Assembly (NCBI GenBank): GCA_964522605.1
Contig: CAZFWV010000001.1
Coordinates: forward strand, 1 to 64,000
Length of the DNA stretch: 64,000 bases
Direction: 5' to 3'
Source: CAVZLD01 sp964522605
GTDB lineage: Bacteria; Planctomycetota; Planctomycetia; Pirellulales; Pirellulaceae
Both the position numbers and the translations under genes were made by a program. The notes beneath the pieces are model-generated. The model was not told the DNA's origin. It did not search any database and saw nothing but the letters and a program-made list of their open reading frames with translations. Positions within the stretch are counted from its first letter, which is position 1; the number at the start of each line of letters is the position of its first letter. This document shows, piece after piece, positions 1 through 9,148 of the stretch.

Positions 1-1418
1 GGACGATATCCAAGATAGAGACGCGCAAGGTAATCGAGGCCATGTCGCATCTCGGGTTCCTTCATGGAATGGGCCAACATGGTATCCATGAATTTGCCCC
101 GTACTTCAAATCCTTGCCATTTGAGGACAGTCAGATCGTATTTCAGGTTATGCCCGATCTTCTCAATCCCCTCATCCTCCAGTACGGGACGAAATTCCTC
201 GAGCACCGCACACGCTTCCGACGGTTCGGAAGGCAAGACGACGTACCAAGCCTCGTGAGGCGTTACGCAGAAGGCAATCCCGAGCGGCAGTGCCTGTCGT
301 GCGTCGATGCTGGTGGATTCGATATCCAGGCAGATGGATGACTGCTTCTTCAGAAAACGAATCAGCCGCGATCGCTCTTCCGCGGTGTTCACCAAACGGT
401 AGTCGTGGGGCACATCGTGGATGGTTTTCTCGGTCTCTTCTTCGCCAAACAGCCGCTGCTGCGTGGGCTGTTGTTCGGCGTCAGGCCGGCCTGCCGAGCG
501 AAGGGGACCGGCAGAGAAATCCGATCCGAAGAGCCGCCGTCCCAGCGTTTCAAATTCCAGCTCTTGAAAGAGGGACTTCAGCGCCTCTTCATTCGGTTCC
601 TGCCGTCGGAAGGTCGTGAGATCCAGATCGAGCGGCACATCGGTGACGATAGTGGCCAGCATCTTCGAGAGCCGAGCCTGCTCGGCATGCGCTTCGATCC
701 GCTGCTTCTGCCGGCCTTTCAGCTGATCGGTGTGAGTGATCAGATTCTCGACACTGTCGAATTGTTGAATCAGTTTCTGCGCCGTTTTCTCCCCAACACC
801 GGGTACACCCGGGATATTATCGGACGAGTCGCCCATCAGCCCGAGGATGTCGATCACTTGCGGCACACGCTCGACGTGCCAACGCTCAAGCACTTCGGGC
901 ACGCCCAAGATTTCGTATTGCCCGCCCTGTCGCCCGGGCTTCCAAATCCAGGTTCGGGGCGTGACCAGCTGATGGAAATCCTTGTCGGGAGTCACGAGGT
1001 AGGAGTCGAACCCGTTTTCTTCCGCCCGACGAGCCAGTGTTCCCAGGATGTCATCCGCCTCGTAGCCCGGAATTCGCAACGTCGGCACGCGAAAGCAAGC
1101 GAGCAGTCGATCGACATAGGGGAGCTGAGCATCCAGTTGTTCGGGCATTTCCTCGCGTTGCGCCTTATACTGTTCGAACGCCTGATGCCGGTGCGTGGGC
1201 TCCGCCGTGTCGAACGCAGCAACAACATGCGTGGGGTTTTCACGCGCGAGAATATCTAACAACGTATTACAAAACCCAAAGATGGCGGAAGTACAGAGTC
1301 CGGTTGAGGTCGTCCGAGGATTTCGGATCAGCGCGAAGTGCGCCCGATAGATGAGTGCCATTCCATCCAGAAGAAACAGCCTCGGGGTCGCTTCCGGTGC
1401 ATTTTCCTGGTCTGTCAT
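1..1418 (-). CDS. polA: DNA polymerase I, N-terminal part (5' nuclease and 3'-5' exonuclease)
   Basis: The open frame starts at an ATG at 1416-1418 and runs off the left edge, so about 472 N-terminal residues are present and the polymerase domain is missing from the window. The translation begins MTDQENAPEATPRLFLLDGM. It carries the 5' nuclease (FEN-like) signatures GYEADD, TPDKDF and LMGDSSDNIPGVPGVGEKTA, the last being the helix-hairpin-helix DNA clamp. A DEDD-type 3'-5' exonuclease domain follows, with an intact ExoI motif (CLDIESTS) and ExoII motif (IGHNLKYD), so proofreading is probably functional, unlike in some Pol I enzymes. The enzyme fills gaps and removes RNA primers in replication and repair. 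A GTG three codons upstream is an alternative start. It is transcribed divergently from the gene at 1612. Confidence 0.95.
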   Translation of the reverse strand, partial: MTDQENAPEATPRLFLLDGMALIYRAHFALIRNPRTTSTGLCTSAIFGFCNTLLDILARENPTHVVAAFDTAEPTHRHQAFEQYKAQREEMPEQLDAQLPYVDRLLACFRVPTLRIPGYEADDILGTLARRAEENGFDSYLVTPDKDFHQLVTPRTWIWKPGRQGGQYEILGVPEVLERWHVERVPQVIDILGLMGDSSDNIPGVPGVGEKTAQKLIQQFDSVENLITHTDQLKGRQKQRIEAHAEQARLSKMLATIVTDVPLDLDLTTFRRQEPNEEALKSLFQELEFETLGRRLFGSDFSAGPLRSAGRPDAEQQPTQQRLFGEEETEKTIHDVPHDYRLVNTAEERSRLIRFLKKQSSICLDIESTSIDARQALPLGIAFCVTPHEAWYVVLPSEPSEACAVLEEFRPVLEDEGIEKIGHNLKYDLTVLKWQGFEVRGKFMDTMLAHSMKEPEMRHGLDYLARLYLGYR

Positions 1419-1611
1419 TCGTTCCACCGTTCGTGTTTGGGTCCTAGAGGAAAGACCTGCGTTGATCTTGGGTCATCGAGCAAAGACTGCTGTACGGTCG
1501 TGCCACGATTTTCCCTGACGTGCGCGGCATTGGGGTATGATACACTGAGACTCGCCGGCAGTGACCTGCCCGCACGGCCGTAACTGAACGTCGCTCAGGG
1601 GAACAACCACT

Positions 1612-3348
1612 GTGGATCGCCGAGATTTTCTTCGCTTCGCTGGCAGCACACTCTGCGCTACGGCAACCGCGGATAGCTCAGTGTTTGCCGAAGGAGCTTC
1701 CACTTCTGATCGTCCTTTCATGCAGCTCGATCGCTTGCAGGCTCGCAACCAGAATCGGTCGACGGTTGTCTGTCAACACGGAATCGTCTGTGCCAGTCAG
1801 CCGCTTGCCGCGATGGCAGGAATCGACATTCTGCAAGCGGGCGGTAACTGTGTCGACGCCGCGATTGCCGCCAATGCCATGCTCGGCGTGACGGAACCTG
1901 CGAGTAACGGAATCGGTGGTGACCTTTTTGCGATTCTCTGGAAGGAATCCGACCACAGACTCTACGGTCTCAATGCCAGTGGTCGATCGCCCTACGACTG
2001 GAATCTGGAAGCGGCCTTCGCCCTCGGGCTGAATGAGATCCCTCGCCAGAGTCCTTTGAGCTGGACCGTACCTGGATGCGTGAGTGGTTGGAGTGCATTG
2101 AGTGAGCGTTTCGGCAAGTTGCCCCTGGCCAAGTGTCTCGAGGCGGGTATCGAATACGCGCGAGAGGGCTTCCCCTTGTCACCGCTCATCTCACTGCATT
2201 TCGCTTTTGATCCAAAGCAGTATCCCGACTTGGCCAAGTTGTATCATCCTGGGGGAAGCCCGCCGCGTTACGGCGATGTATTTCGCAATCCGGCTCTCGC
2301 ACGTTCTTATGAGCGAATCGCCTCCGGCGGAGCCGACGCATTCTATCGTGGCGAGATCGCCGAGCGGATTGTTCAACGGGCGCAGAAGGAGGGAGGCGAA
2401 TTGAGTCTTCGGGATCTGCGCGATCACCGACCGACGTGGGTCGATCCCGTCAGCACAAATTACCGGGGTTGGGATGTTTGGGAATTGCCTCCCAACGGAC
2501 AGGGAATTGCCGCCTTACAGATCCTGAATATCCTTGAGACGTTTGACATCTCCGCCCTGCAGCAGAACCACGCAGAGCACCTTCATCTGTGGATCGAAGC
2601 GAAAAAGCTCGCGTTCGAGGATCGGGCTCAATACTACGCGGATCCACAATTGGCGGATGTTCCCATTGGATGGCTGATCTCGAAAGACTACGCTCGAGAG
2701 CGCGCCGCGTTGATCAATCCGAATCGGGCTCGAGAGCAGCTTCGATACGGCGATCCGCCACTCGAAGGCGACACGATTTACCTGACAGCTGCGGATCAAG
2801 ACGGCAACATGATTTCCCTGATTCAAAGCCTGTACTTTGGCTTTGGATCGGGCCTCTGTCCCGAGGACGTCGGGTTCTCCATCCAGAACCGAGGCCAGTG
2901 TTTCTCGCTCGACCCGGCTCATCGGAATCGCCTGGAACCCCACAAACGTCCTTTCCACACGATCATTCCTGCCTTTCTTACACGTGAAGGGCGGCCGGTC
3001 ATGTCGTTTGGAGTCATGGGAGGCGATTTTCAACCTCAGGGGCATACACAAGTTCTGATCCACATGCTGGATTACCAGATGTCTCCCCAACAGGCAGGTG
3101 AACAACCTCGTTTGGCACATGTGGGCAGCAGCAGTCCTTGGGGACAAAAAGCTGCTGATGGCGGACACCTTGTGTTGGAGGCAGGATTTGAGGAACGCAC
3201 CGCTGCGCAACTAGTCGCCTTGGGTCACCGAATCAGTCCTCGTCAGGAGGCACACGGCGGTTACCAGGCCATTTGGCGACTCGATGATCCGCTGCGGTAC
3301 TTTGGCGGTTCCGACCCCCGCAAAGATGGTGCCGCCTTAGGCTATTGA
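1612..3348 (+). CDS. gamma-glutamyltransferase family protein, Tat-exported
   Basis: This 578-residue protein starts with GTG behind an AGGGGAAC ribosome site. Its N-terminus, DRRDFLRFAGS, is a twin-arginine signal, so a folded periplasmic enzyme is expected. The family (Ntn hydrolases) matures by self-cleavage before a Thr that becomes the nucleophile. Here Thr388 in GDTIYLTAADQDGN aligns with the E. coli cleavage position (TTHYSVVDKDGN), although the next residue is Ile instead of Thr. The N-terminal LQAGGNCVDAAIAANA block and the C-terminal FGVMGGDFQPQGH block are family hallmarks; the latter is typical of the subgroup that includes non-glutathione amide hydrolases. The substrate could be gamma-glutamyl compounds or another amide. 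The next gene on the same strand starts 29 bp downstream, so the two probably form an operon. Confidence 0.9.
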   Translation: MDRRDFLRFAGSTLCATATADSSVFAEGASTSDRPFMQLDRLQARNQNRSTVVCQHGIVCASQPLAAMAGIDILQAGGNCVDAAIAANAMLGVTEPASNGIGGDLFAILWKESDHRLYGLNASGRSPYDWNLEAAFALGLNEIPRQSPLSWTVPGCVSGWSALSERFGKLPLAKCLEAGIEYAREGFPLSPLISLHFAFDPKQYPDLAKLYHPGGSPPRYGDVFRNPALARSYERIASGGADAFYRGEIAERIVQRAQKEGGELSLRDLRDHRPTWVDPVSTNYRGWDVWELPPNGQGIAALQILNILETFDISALQQNHAEHLHLWIEAKKLAFEDRAQYYADPQLADVPIGWLISKDYARERAALINPNRAREQLRYGDPPLEGDTIYLTAADQDGNMISLIQSLYFGFGSGLCPEDVGFSIQNRGQCFSLDPAHRNRLEPHKRPFHTIIPAFLTREGRPVMSFGVMGGDFQPQGHTQVLIHMLDYQMSPQQAGEQPRLAHVGSSSPWGQKAADGGHLVLEAGFEERTAAQLVALGHRISPRQEAHGGYQAIWRLDDPLRYFGGSDPRKDGAALGY

Positions 3349-3377
3349 ATGATCTGAACCATTGAGGAGAAGCTGGC

Positions 3378-4334
3378 ATGAATGCGCGATTCGCCGCAGA
3401 CCTTGCTGATGGAAAGAACCGCACGACGCAACAACCTCCGCGTGTGAACCGCCGGTCGTTCCTGGCAACCACGCTCACAATCGCCTACTCGGCCAACATC
3501 GGTTGGGGACGAGAGTATGGACCGGGCGCTTCACCGGTTCGCTATCCCGATCCCGACGTTCTTGTTCACGATCCACGGTTTTCCCGTTACAAGATTGGAA
3601 ATACGCCGATTCAGCGAATCCACTTCGGCAACCTCTGGGCAGAAGGTCCCGCATGGAACGCCGTCGGGCGATATCTGCTCTGGAGTGACATTCCGCAAGA
3701 CGTCCAACGAAGATGGCTGGATGAGGATGGTCATACGAGTGTTTTCCGACAGCCGGCCGGAAACAGTAACGGAAACACTTTCGATTATCAGGGTCGGCAG
3801 ATCTCGTGCGAACACGGGAACCGACGAGTTGTCCGATACGAGCACGATGGACAATTGACGGTGTTGGCGGATCGCTGGAATGGAAAACGGCTGAATGCAC
3901 CCAACGACGTGATCGTGCATCCGGACGACGGAGCGATCTGGTTTACGGATCCCGGCTACGGAAGCATGATGGACTACGANNNNNNNNNNNNNNNNNNNNN
4001 NNNNNNNNNNNNNNNNNNNNNNNNNNNNNNNNNNNNNNNNNNNNNNNNNNNNNNNNNNNNNNNNNNNNNNNNNNNNNNNGGTCAAGCGGGACTTGCCGAC
4101 GGAATCCGGGCTGATATCGACGGCAACATCTGGGCCAGTGCGGGTTGGGTCGGAGCAGGTTACGACGGAGTTCACGTGTTCGCTCCGGATGGTACGCGGA
4201 TCGGACAGATCGTACTCCCGGAAATCTGCAGCAATGTCTGCTTCGGTGGTCGCAAGCGAAATCGACTGTTTATGACCGCCAGCCAGTCCGTTTACGCGGT
4301 CTACGTCGAGACGCGAGGAGCCCACATTACGTAG
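3378..4334 (+). CDS. SMP-30/gluconolactonase/LRE family protein, interrupted by an assembly gap
   Basis: The ATG follows a strong GAGGAGAAG ribosome site. The N-terminus has a Tat motif, NRRSFLATTLTI (Arg25-Arg26), so it is probably exported. The six-bladed propeller signatures of the SMP-30 family are visible. They are the metal ligand Glu in WAEGPAWN, the NAPNDVIVH strand with Asn/Asp ligands, IWFTDPGYGS, and after the gap LADGIRADIDGNIWAS and LPEICSNVCFGG. Such enzymes hydrolyse sugar lactones or similar esters with a divalent metal. A 100-N gap at 3980-4079 removes the middle. Both sides stay in frame, but the family normally has some 80 residues there versus 33 for the placeholder, so the true gap is probably longer. 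The partner upstream is the GGT-family gene. Confidence 0.88.
   Translation: MNARFAADLADGKNRTTQQPPRVNRRSFLATTLTIAYSANIGWGREYGPGASPVRYPDPDVLVHDPRFSRYKIGNTPIQRIHFGNLWAEGPAWNAVGRYLLWSDIPQDVQRRWLDEDGHTSVFRQPAGNSNGNTFDYQGRQISCEHGNRRVVRYEHDGQLTVLADRWNGKRLNAPNDVIVHPDDGAIWFTDPGYGSMMDYXXXXXXXXXXXXXXXXXXXXXXXXXXXXXXXXXXGQAGLADGIRADIDGNIWASAGWVGAGYDGVHVFAPDGTRIGQIVLPEICSNVCFGGRKRNRLFMTASQSVYAVYVETRGAHIT
3980..4079. other. assembly gap (100 N) inside the SMP-30-like gene
   Basis: Exactly 100 N, a usual placeholder length. It interrupts the propeller between FTDPGYGSMMDY and GQAGLADGI. Confidence 0.99.
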
Positions 4335-4467
4335 GCGGTGGCGACGAAATGCAGCCGACTTGACCGTTCGCCGGACGGATCGTCAGAATACATTCGGTTC
4401 AGACGGGATCGTGTTGTGGATCGCTTCTCGCTCTTCTGGACCAAGCCCTCGCAAATAACCGCCGATC

Positions 4468-5526
4468 ATGTCAAAGCGACCGGAATTCGCACTTCGGTAC
4501 TGGGGTGTCCGTGGCACGTTTTCTCGTTGCTTACTCCCCGAGGAAGTCACGGAAAAGGTTCTGGCCGCACTGATCTCGTTGCGAGCGAATGGGTCTCTTC
4601 AGAAACTCGTCGAAGAAGGCCCAAGCGATGCACAACTGCGAAGCTGGATCGCGGCACATTTACCTGTTGAGTTGCGGTCTACTTATGGTGGCAACACGAG
4701 CTGCGTCGAGATTCGCACGAGCGACTCGCTGTTTGTTGTCGATGCCGGCAGCGGGCTGCGCGAGCTCGGCTCGACTCTGAACCGTCGCTGGAATGCCGCC
4801 GATTACACGGGCCCTCGCCAAGGACATGTGTTGATTACTCATGCCCATCTGGATCACACGACTGCCACGCCCTTCAATGACGCCTTTTACAACCCCCGGA
4901 ATGACTTTCGGATCTGGGCACCGCAGCCCGTACTGGACAGTCTAACAGCCCTGTTAGGCCCGAAATCTCGTCTGCGAAGTGTCTATTTCCCGATCCACTT
5001 TGACCTGATGCGCGGTATCAAGGAGTTTCACACGGTCGATGCGGACAGCACGATCGAGATTGAAGGTACACGGATCCGTACCTATCCGCTCAACCATCCA
5101 GGCGGCTGCGTAGCCTATCGCTTTGAGCGCGGTGGCCGGCGGATTGTGTTTGCATCAGATCACGAGCATCAGGAAGCTCCCGATCTGGGGCTGGCTGAGT
5201 TCTGTCGTGGTGCAGATCTGCTGTACACCGACGCACAATACCTGCAAGCTGAGTATGACGGGAAAAAGGGGATCGCTGAGGATCCACCGCAGTCGCGCCA
5301 CGGTTGGGGACACAGTACGGTCGAAGCGGCAATTGCAACGGCGGTGGCGGCAGATGTGCGCCTGTTGCACCTGGGCCATCACGATCCGAAACGGTCCGAC
5401 GAAGCGCTAGCACGGATCGGCGAATATGCCGAGCAGCGGTTAAAACAGCAGCTTGCCCTCGCCGGACGACGACCCGACTCGTGTCGCGTGCAATTGGCGA
5501 TGGAGAGCGATTGCCTGGAGATTTGA
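4468..5526 (+). CDS. MBL-fold metallo-hydrolase
   Basis: This 352-residue protein has the metallo-beta-lactamase core. It shows STYGGNTSCVEI and VVDAGSGLREL before the metal site, the HxHxDH motif as THAHLDH (His125, His127, Asp129, His130), a downstream HPGGC histidine, ASDHEH, and a final LGHHDP histidine. The layout (GVRGT near the N-terminus, YGGNTSC, no lactamase features) resembles the phosphodiesterase-like branch of the fold that includes phosphoribosyl cyclic phosphodiesterases. The exact substrate cannot be read from the sequence. No signal peptide is seen, so it is probably cytoplasmic. It lies 133 bp after the SMP-30-like gene and converges with the kinase-tubulin gene, the two stops being about 54 bp apart. 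The upstream ribosome site is weak. Confidence 0.85.
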   Translation: MSKRPEFALRYWGVRGTFSRCLLPEEVTEKVLAALISLRANGSLQKLVEEGPSDAQLRSWIAAHLPVELRSTYGGNTSCVEIRTSDSLFVVDAGSGLRELGSTLNRRWNAADYTGPRQGHVLITHAHLDHTTATPFNDAFYNPRNDFRIWAPQPVLDSLTALLGPKSRLRSVYFPIHFDLMRGIKEFHTVDADSTIEIEGTRIRTYPLNHPGGCVAYRFERGGRRIVFASDHEHQEAPDLGLAEFCRGADLLYTDAQYLQAEYDGKKGIAEDPPQSRHGWGHSTVEAAIATAVAADVRLLHLGHHDPKRSDEALARIGEYAEQRLKQQLALAGRRPDSCRVQLAMESDCLEI

Positions 5527-5580
5527 CTCGGCTCGGCAGGACGCGGCTTGGCCGGTGCCCGGGCATTTTGGCAGGAGCGG

Positions 5581-8500
5581 TTATTCAGGACAGACGAGTG
5601 GCGTCCAGTTCACGTCCGTCCGCGTATGCAGATGGGCAACCAGATCGGCGCAATCGGGGCGTGATTGAATCAGGCTGGATGCAACCGCCACCAAGGGAAC
5701 CTGTTCCACTTCGTAACACACGACCACGTCCCCCCGGGTTGCCTGAACAATTGTCGGACTCTCGTTGAATTGTCCCTCCAGGCACTTCACAATTTCCTTG
5801 CTCGACGAATGCTCCGGTACCGCCACCAGCAATCGCGAGGCCCCGCCACTCCGCGGCAGAATACGGGGCATGGCCGCCTCCAGTTCACGTTGCAACCAAC
5901 CTGAGATCTCCGCTTCACCAATTCGGGCGTCCTTGAACAGTTGATCCAGATCGATCTTTCTTAGCCGTTCACGGACAACCACTCGCGCCGCCTGGTTGAC
6001 GAGCGACTTGAGATGGGCCACTCCATGTCGCGAATCTCGTTGCAGCATATCTCGCAACGTCGTCGACCTTGCCTCGAGTTCCTGCTGCAGCAGTTTCTCG
6101 AGTTCATCACGCAACTCGGGCAGGTCAGTCGTGATCTGCCGCATAATCAGACTCGAAACCAAACGCTGTTCGTCGGCGACACTGTAGCAGGCAGACTTCT
6201 GTTCCTCGACAAAATGCGCGTGGAAGTCGGCCGAGATCTTGGAGATTCCCTGCTGGATATCGTGCAGTGCAGCTTCCAATTCCGTGATTCTCGCCTCGAC
6301 TCGAACGAGTACTCGCCTGGCACAATTCGCCATCCATTCCTGAAGACGCAGGGCCACATAGCTTGACATCGCCTCGGCCAGAGCCGCCTGATCGCGACTG
6401 AAAGCCTGCGGATCCTTGGGTACAGCACCTGGATCGGTGAATCGCTGGTCCAGGCATCGCAGCTCGGCACGAGTTTCCTGGTGAAGGTCGGTGACTTTCT
6501 CGACGAATTGACTAAGAATATGATGCAATCTCGTTACAGAACGTCGCGTCTGGACAACGCGATGCCCCGGCTGTTCCATCTCCTGCCAGACGGACTCGGA
6601 GAGCTTTGCAACGCTATTCTCGACGATTGCGTCAGCCGCGGTATCGAGAACGCTTCGCAACGAAACTTCCAGAGGTGACGACCTTTCTGAGGCAGCGATC
6701 CCCAAGCACTCATCGACAACTCGTTCCATGTTCCGAAGGAGCTGTTCTGCTTTTCCTTCGGCACACGCCTTCCAAGCCGTCTGCCGTAGAGGCTCGATGG
6801 CGCGGTTGATGCTTTGATCGGGCGACTCCTTCGTCCTCTGATTTACTTCCGCAGCAAGTCGCTGGAGCAGATCGAGAGGTTTCAGGTGAACCTCCTGCAG
6901 TATGTTGTCGATCGGTCCCTGGTCATTCGCATCGATGGAGTTCTGCTCCGTCGCCTCAACCCACCGTTTGACGAGATGGTGTGCGACAATCGATGCAGGC
7001 ATCGTCGCCACGTCGCCAATCACTGATGCAGTCTGGCTGATTCCGAGGCTGCGCAGCATCACTCGGTCCGACAACTCCTGACCATCACGCACCGTATCGA
7101 AGTAGCTCCCGCATTTGGTCACGGTACTTAAGAAGAGGTACTCGGCCAGGCCGGCTGCTGCGGTCTCGAATTCTTCCTGCGACAGATCCTGACCGATATC
7201 AACCACATAGGTTTCTGAGAGAGTTGGCTCTCCGTCCAGAAACGAAGGCAGATCACAGGCCGGATCGCCGGGATATCCACTGACATACGCGTAATGATGG
7301 AGTTCACTGAGACAGGAGTAGGTATTCAGGACGGTCAGGTCGCGTTCGCTGGCAGACCGGCCAGTCGAGAAGACCAACACCCCGACGACCTGATCATCGG
7401 GGAAGCCTCGTTCCAGCAGCACGGTCCGAATGGAATAGGCCATGTCGAGCACCATCCCGCTACCAACTCCCCCTGCGATCGATGCCACCAGATAGACACG
7501 AGGGGATTCCGCGGGCGGCAATTCCACAGCCTCCGCGGTCCGTGCGAGGGCTTCGGGGCGAGTAACCTGTTCGATCGCTCGATGTAATTCCTCGAAAATG
7601 CGTTCATGATGATCGGCAAACGCGAGTCGCCCGAGAGGGCGAATCCCTTCGGTCTGCAGGCTGCGCGGCACATTGTAAATCCACCGTCGACTCAGCCAAT
7701 TCAGATGCATCGTCGCATCGCGCCGGTACTCTTCCGGTTTCCGCAGCGGAACCGGAAGAACTTCGCTGCTGGTCAGGAGATCGGTTCCACGCCCCGTCAT
7801 CGCCGCGGACAGATCCCGATGGTCTGTGTCGACGCAAAGAACCCGAATCGCAGGAAGTTCGTCGTCGCCTCCCACGCGTTCCCGCAGACGACGGCGCAAC
7901 TGACGCAAGATCGTCGTCGCAGTCTGACCGATTCCGACGAACAGGGTCGGATGCAACTCAGCCGCCTGCTCGAGTTCCAGGATGGGGGAAAGCTTTCTAA
8001 CGCTATGCGGAAAGGGTTTGGCAACGGCCGTGCTATTGGATATCACCATCGTTGCACACGGAGTGTCCATCGCCTTATCACTCACAGGCGGACACTTCGA
8101 TTTCGCCGATTCCGGTCGGCGACGGACATTCCGCGTCAATCGGCCCGCCAGATCGTCCATCAGAGAACGACAATCGGGATAGCGCAATGCAGGAGATTTT
8201 GACAACGCCCGGAGGATTACCGGTTGATCCCCACGCGGAAGGGCGTCGAGCTGCGGGCGCCCTTGAATATGCTGCGCTGCAAGTTGTGCGGCGGTCGTAC
8301 CGAGAAACGGCCGTTTCCCCGTCAACATCTCATAGTAAACGATTGCCAGACTATACTGATCGCTTGATTTTGACGGTTGTCCGTCGAACAATTCGGGCGG
8401 CGCATACGTCGGAGTCAGACCCGCCATCATCGATTGCGTGACGTCTCGTACATCCTTGACCAGGCCGAAATCACCGACCTTGACGTGGCCGCCGACGAGT

Positions 8501-9006
8501 AGCAGATTTTCGGGTTTGATATCGAGGTGTTGCAGAGAATGCGATTTACTGAGAAAGTCCAACACATCTGCTGCATCGGAAAGATAGCGCAATAGTTCAT
8601 CGCGAGGGATTCCCGGCAACCCTTGAGCGCGGCATTCGACGAAGCGGTCCTTCAGGCTCTTTTCCGCCAACTCGGTGATCACGACCAACCGTCCGTCAAC
8701 CACCTCGATCCGTTCCAGCGACAACAGGAACGGATGCCGCACCTCCTTGATACGGTCGAGAGACTTCAGTTCGCGCTGGGCCCGATTTTCGTCGTGGAAT
8801 CCATAGATGATCTTCAAAGCTTTGAAGATCCCACCCGGCGCTTCGACTCTCCACACCTCTCCGTAACCACCGGCTCCGATACGTTCCTTAAACACGTATC
8901 CCAGAACCGATTCAATGACATTGGCTTCTTGTAGCGTCATCTTGCGAGTCGACTCACCATAAGAATACTCACGGACGGAACGATCCCAACAAAGTCTAGA
9001 GCGCAT
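5581..9006 (-). CDS. Ser/Thr protein kinase fused to a tubulin-like (Tubulin_2-type) GTPase domain
   Basis: This protein has 1141 residues. Residues about 36-290 form a Hanks-type kinase: glycine loop GAGGYGEV (45-51), Lys65 in KALKII, catalytic loop HLDIKPEN (160-167, HLD instead of HRD), DFG (179-181) and APPE (202-205). After a linker come tubulin/FtsZ-like features: VGIGQTATTILRQL (357-370), CVDTD (391-395) and a phosphate loop AGGVGSGM (511-518), which resembles the tubulin GGGTGSG signature. The family strand-helix NTYSCLSELHHY follows near 561-572. The remaining 450 residues are charged, helix-rich and probably coiled-coil. There is no signal peptide or membrane helix, so it is cytoplasmic. 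ATG 9006 has GCAGG upstream; an alternative ATG is at 8940 (Met23). It lies downstream of the AAA+ gene on the same strand, so the two are likely co-transcribed. Confidence 0.88.
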   Translation of the reverse strand: MRSRLCWDRSVREYSYGESTRKMTLQEANVIESVLGYVFKERIGAGGYGEVWRVEAPGGIFKALKIIYGFHDENRAQRELKSLDRIKEVRHPFLLSLERIEVVDGRLVVITELAEKSLKDRFVECRAQGLPGIPRDELLRYLSDAADVLDFLSKSHSLQHLDIKPENLLLVGGHVKVGDFGLVKDVRDVTQSMMAGLTPTYAPPELFDGQPSKSSDQYSLAIVYYEMLTGKRPFLGTTAAQLAAQHIQGRPQLDALPRGDQPVILRALSKSPALRYPDCRSLMDDLAGRLTRNVRRRPESAKSKCPPVSDKAMDTPCATMVISNSTAVAKPFPHSVRKLSPILELEQAAELHPTLFVGIGQTATTILRQLRRRLRERVGGDDELPAIRVLCVDTDHRDLSAAMTGRGTDLLTSSEVLPVPLRKPEEYRRDATMHLNWLSRRWIYNVPRSLQTEGIRPLGRLAFADHHERIFEELHRAIEQVTRPEALARTAEAVELPPAESPRVYLVASIAGGVGSGMVLDMAYSIRTVLLERGFPDDQVVGVLVFSTGRSASERDLTVLNTYSCLSELHHYAYVSGYPGDPACDLPSFLDGEPTLSETYVVDIGQDLSQEEFETAAAGLAEYLFLSTVTKCGSYFDTVRDGQELSDRVMLRSLGISQTASVIGDVATMPASIVAHHLVKRWVEATEQNSIDANDQGPIDNILQEVHLKPLDLLQRLAAEVNQRTKESPDQSINRAIEPLRQTAWKACAEGKAEQLLRNMERVVDECLGIAASERSSPLEVSLRSVLDTAADAIVENSVAKLSESVWQEMEQPGHRVVQTRRSVTRLHHILSQFVEKVTDLHQETRAELRCLDQRFTDPGAVPKDPQAFSRDQAALAEAMSSYVALRLQEWMANCARRVLVRVEARITELEAALHDIQQGISKISADFHAHFVEEQKSACYSVADEQRLVSSLIMRQITTDLPELRDELEKLLQQELEARSTTLRDMLQRDSRHGVAHLKSLVNQAARVVVRERLRKIDLDQLFKDARIGEAEISGWLQRELEAAMPRILPRSGGASRLLVAVPEHSSSKEIVKCLEGQFNESPTIVQATRGDVVVCYEVEQVPLVAVASSLIQSRPDCADLVAHLHTRTDVNWTPLVCPE

Positions 9007-9013
9007 TTCGGTA

Positions 9014-9050
9014 CCTGCTTCTCTCGAGCGGCGGAAGCCGCAGAAGCAGG
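9014..9050 (-). promoter_or_regulatory. stem-loop covering the ribosome site of the kinase-tubulin gene
   Basis: Arms 9014-9022 and 9042-9050 are a perfect 9-bp inverted repeat. Nested inside is GCGGC/GCCGC (9028-9032 and 9037-9041) with a 4-base loop. On the mRNA strand the distal arm contains the AGCAGG that would act as Shine-Dalgarno for the ATG at 9006. It may limit translation, or act as an attenuator between the AAA+ and kinase genes. No T-run follows, so a simple terminator is less likely. Confidence 0.5.
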
Positions 9051-9148
9051 TTCTGAGATGCGCTCGTGTGCTTTGTGAAGAAGGCGAGCGGTCAACGGAG
9101 ACTCGAACGGGTCGTATCGTTCGCCACGGTTTGATCGATTCCCCGATG

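Noticed and set aside
405..1259. 284-codon plus-strand frame opposite polA
   Set aside because: The minus strand encodes unmistakable 5' nuclease and exonuclease motifs; this frame is antisense noise.
1513..1541. Possible promoter for the GGT-family gene (TATGAT at 1536-1541)
   Set aside because: No acceptable -35 hexamer at normal spacing; a lone -10-like hexamer is too weak to call.
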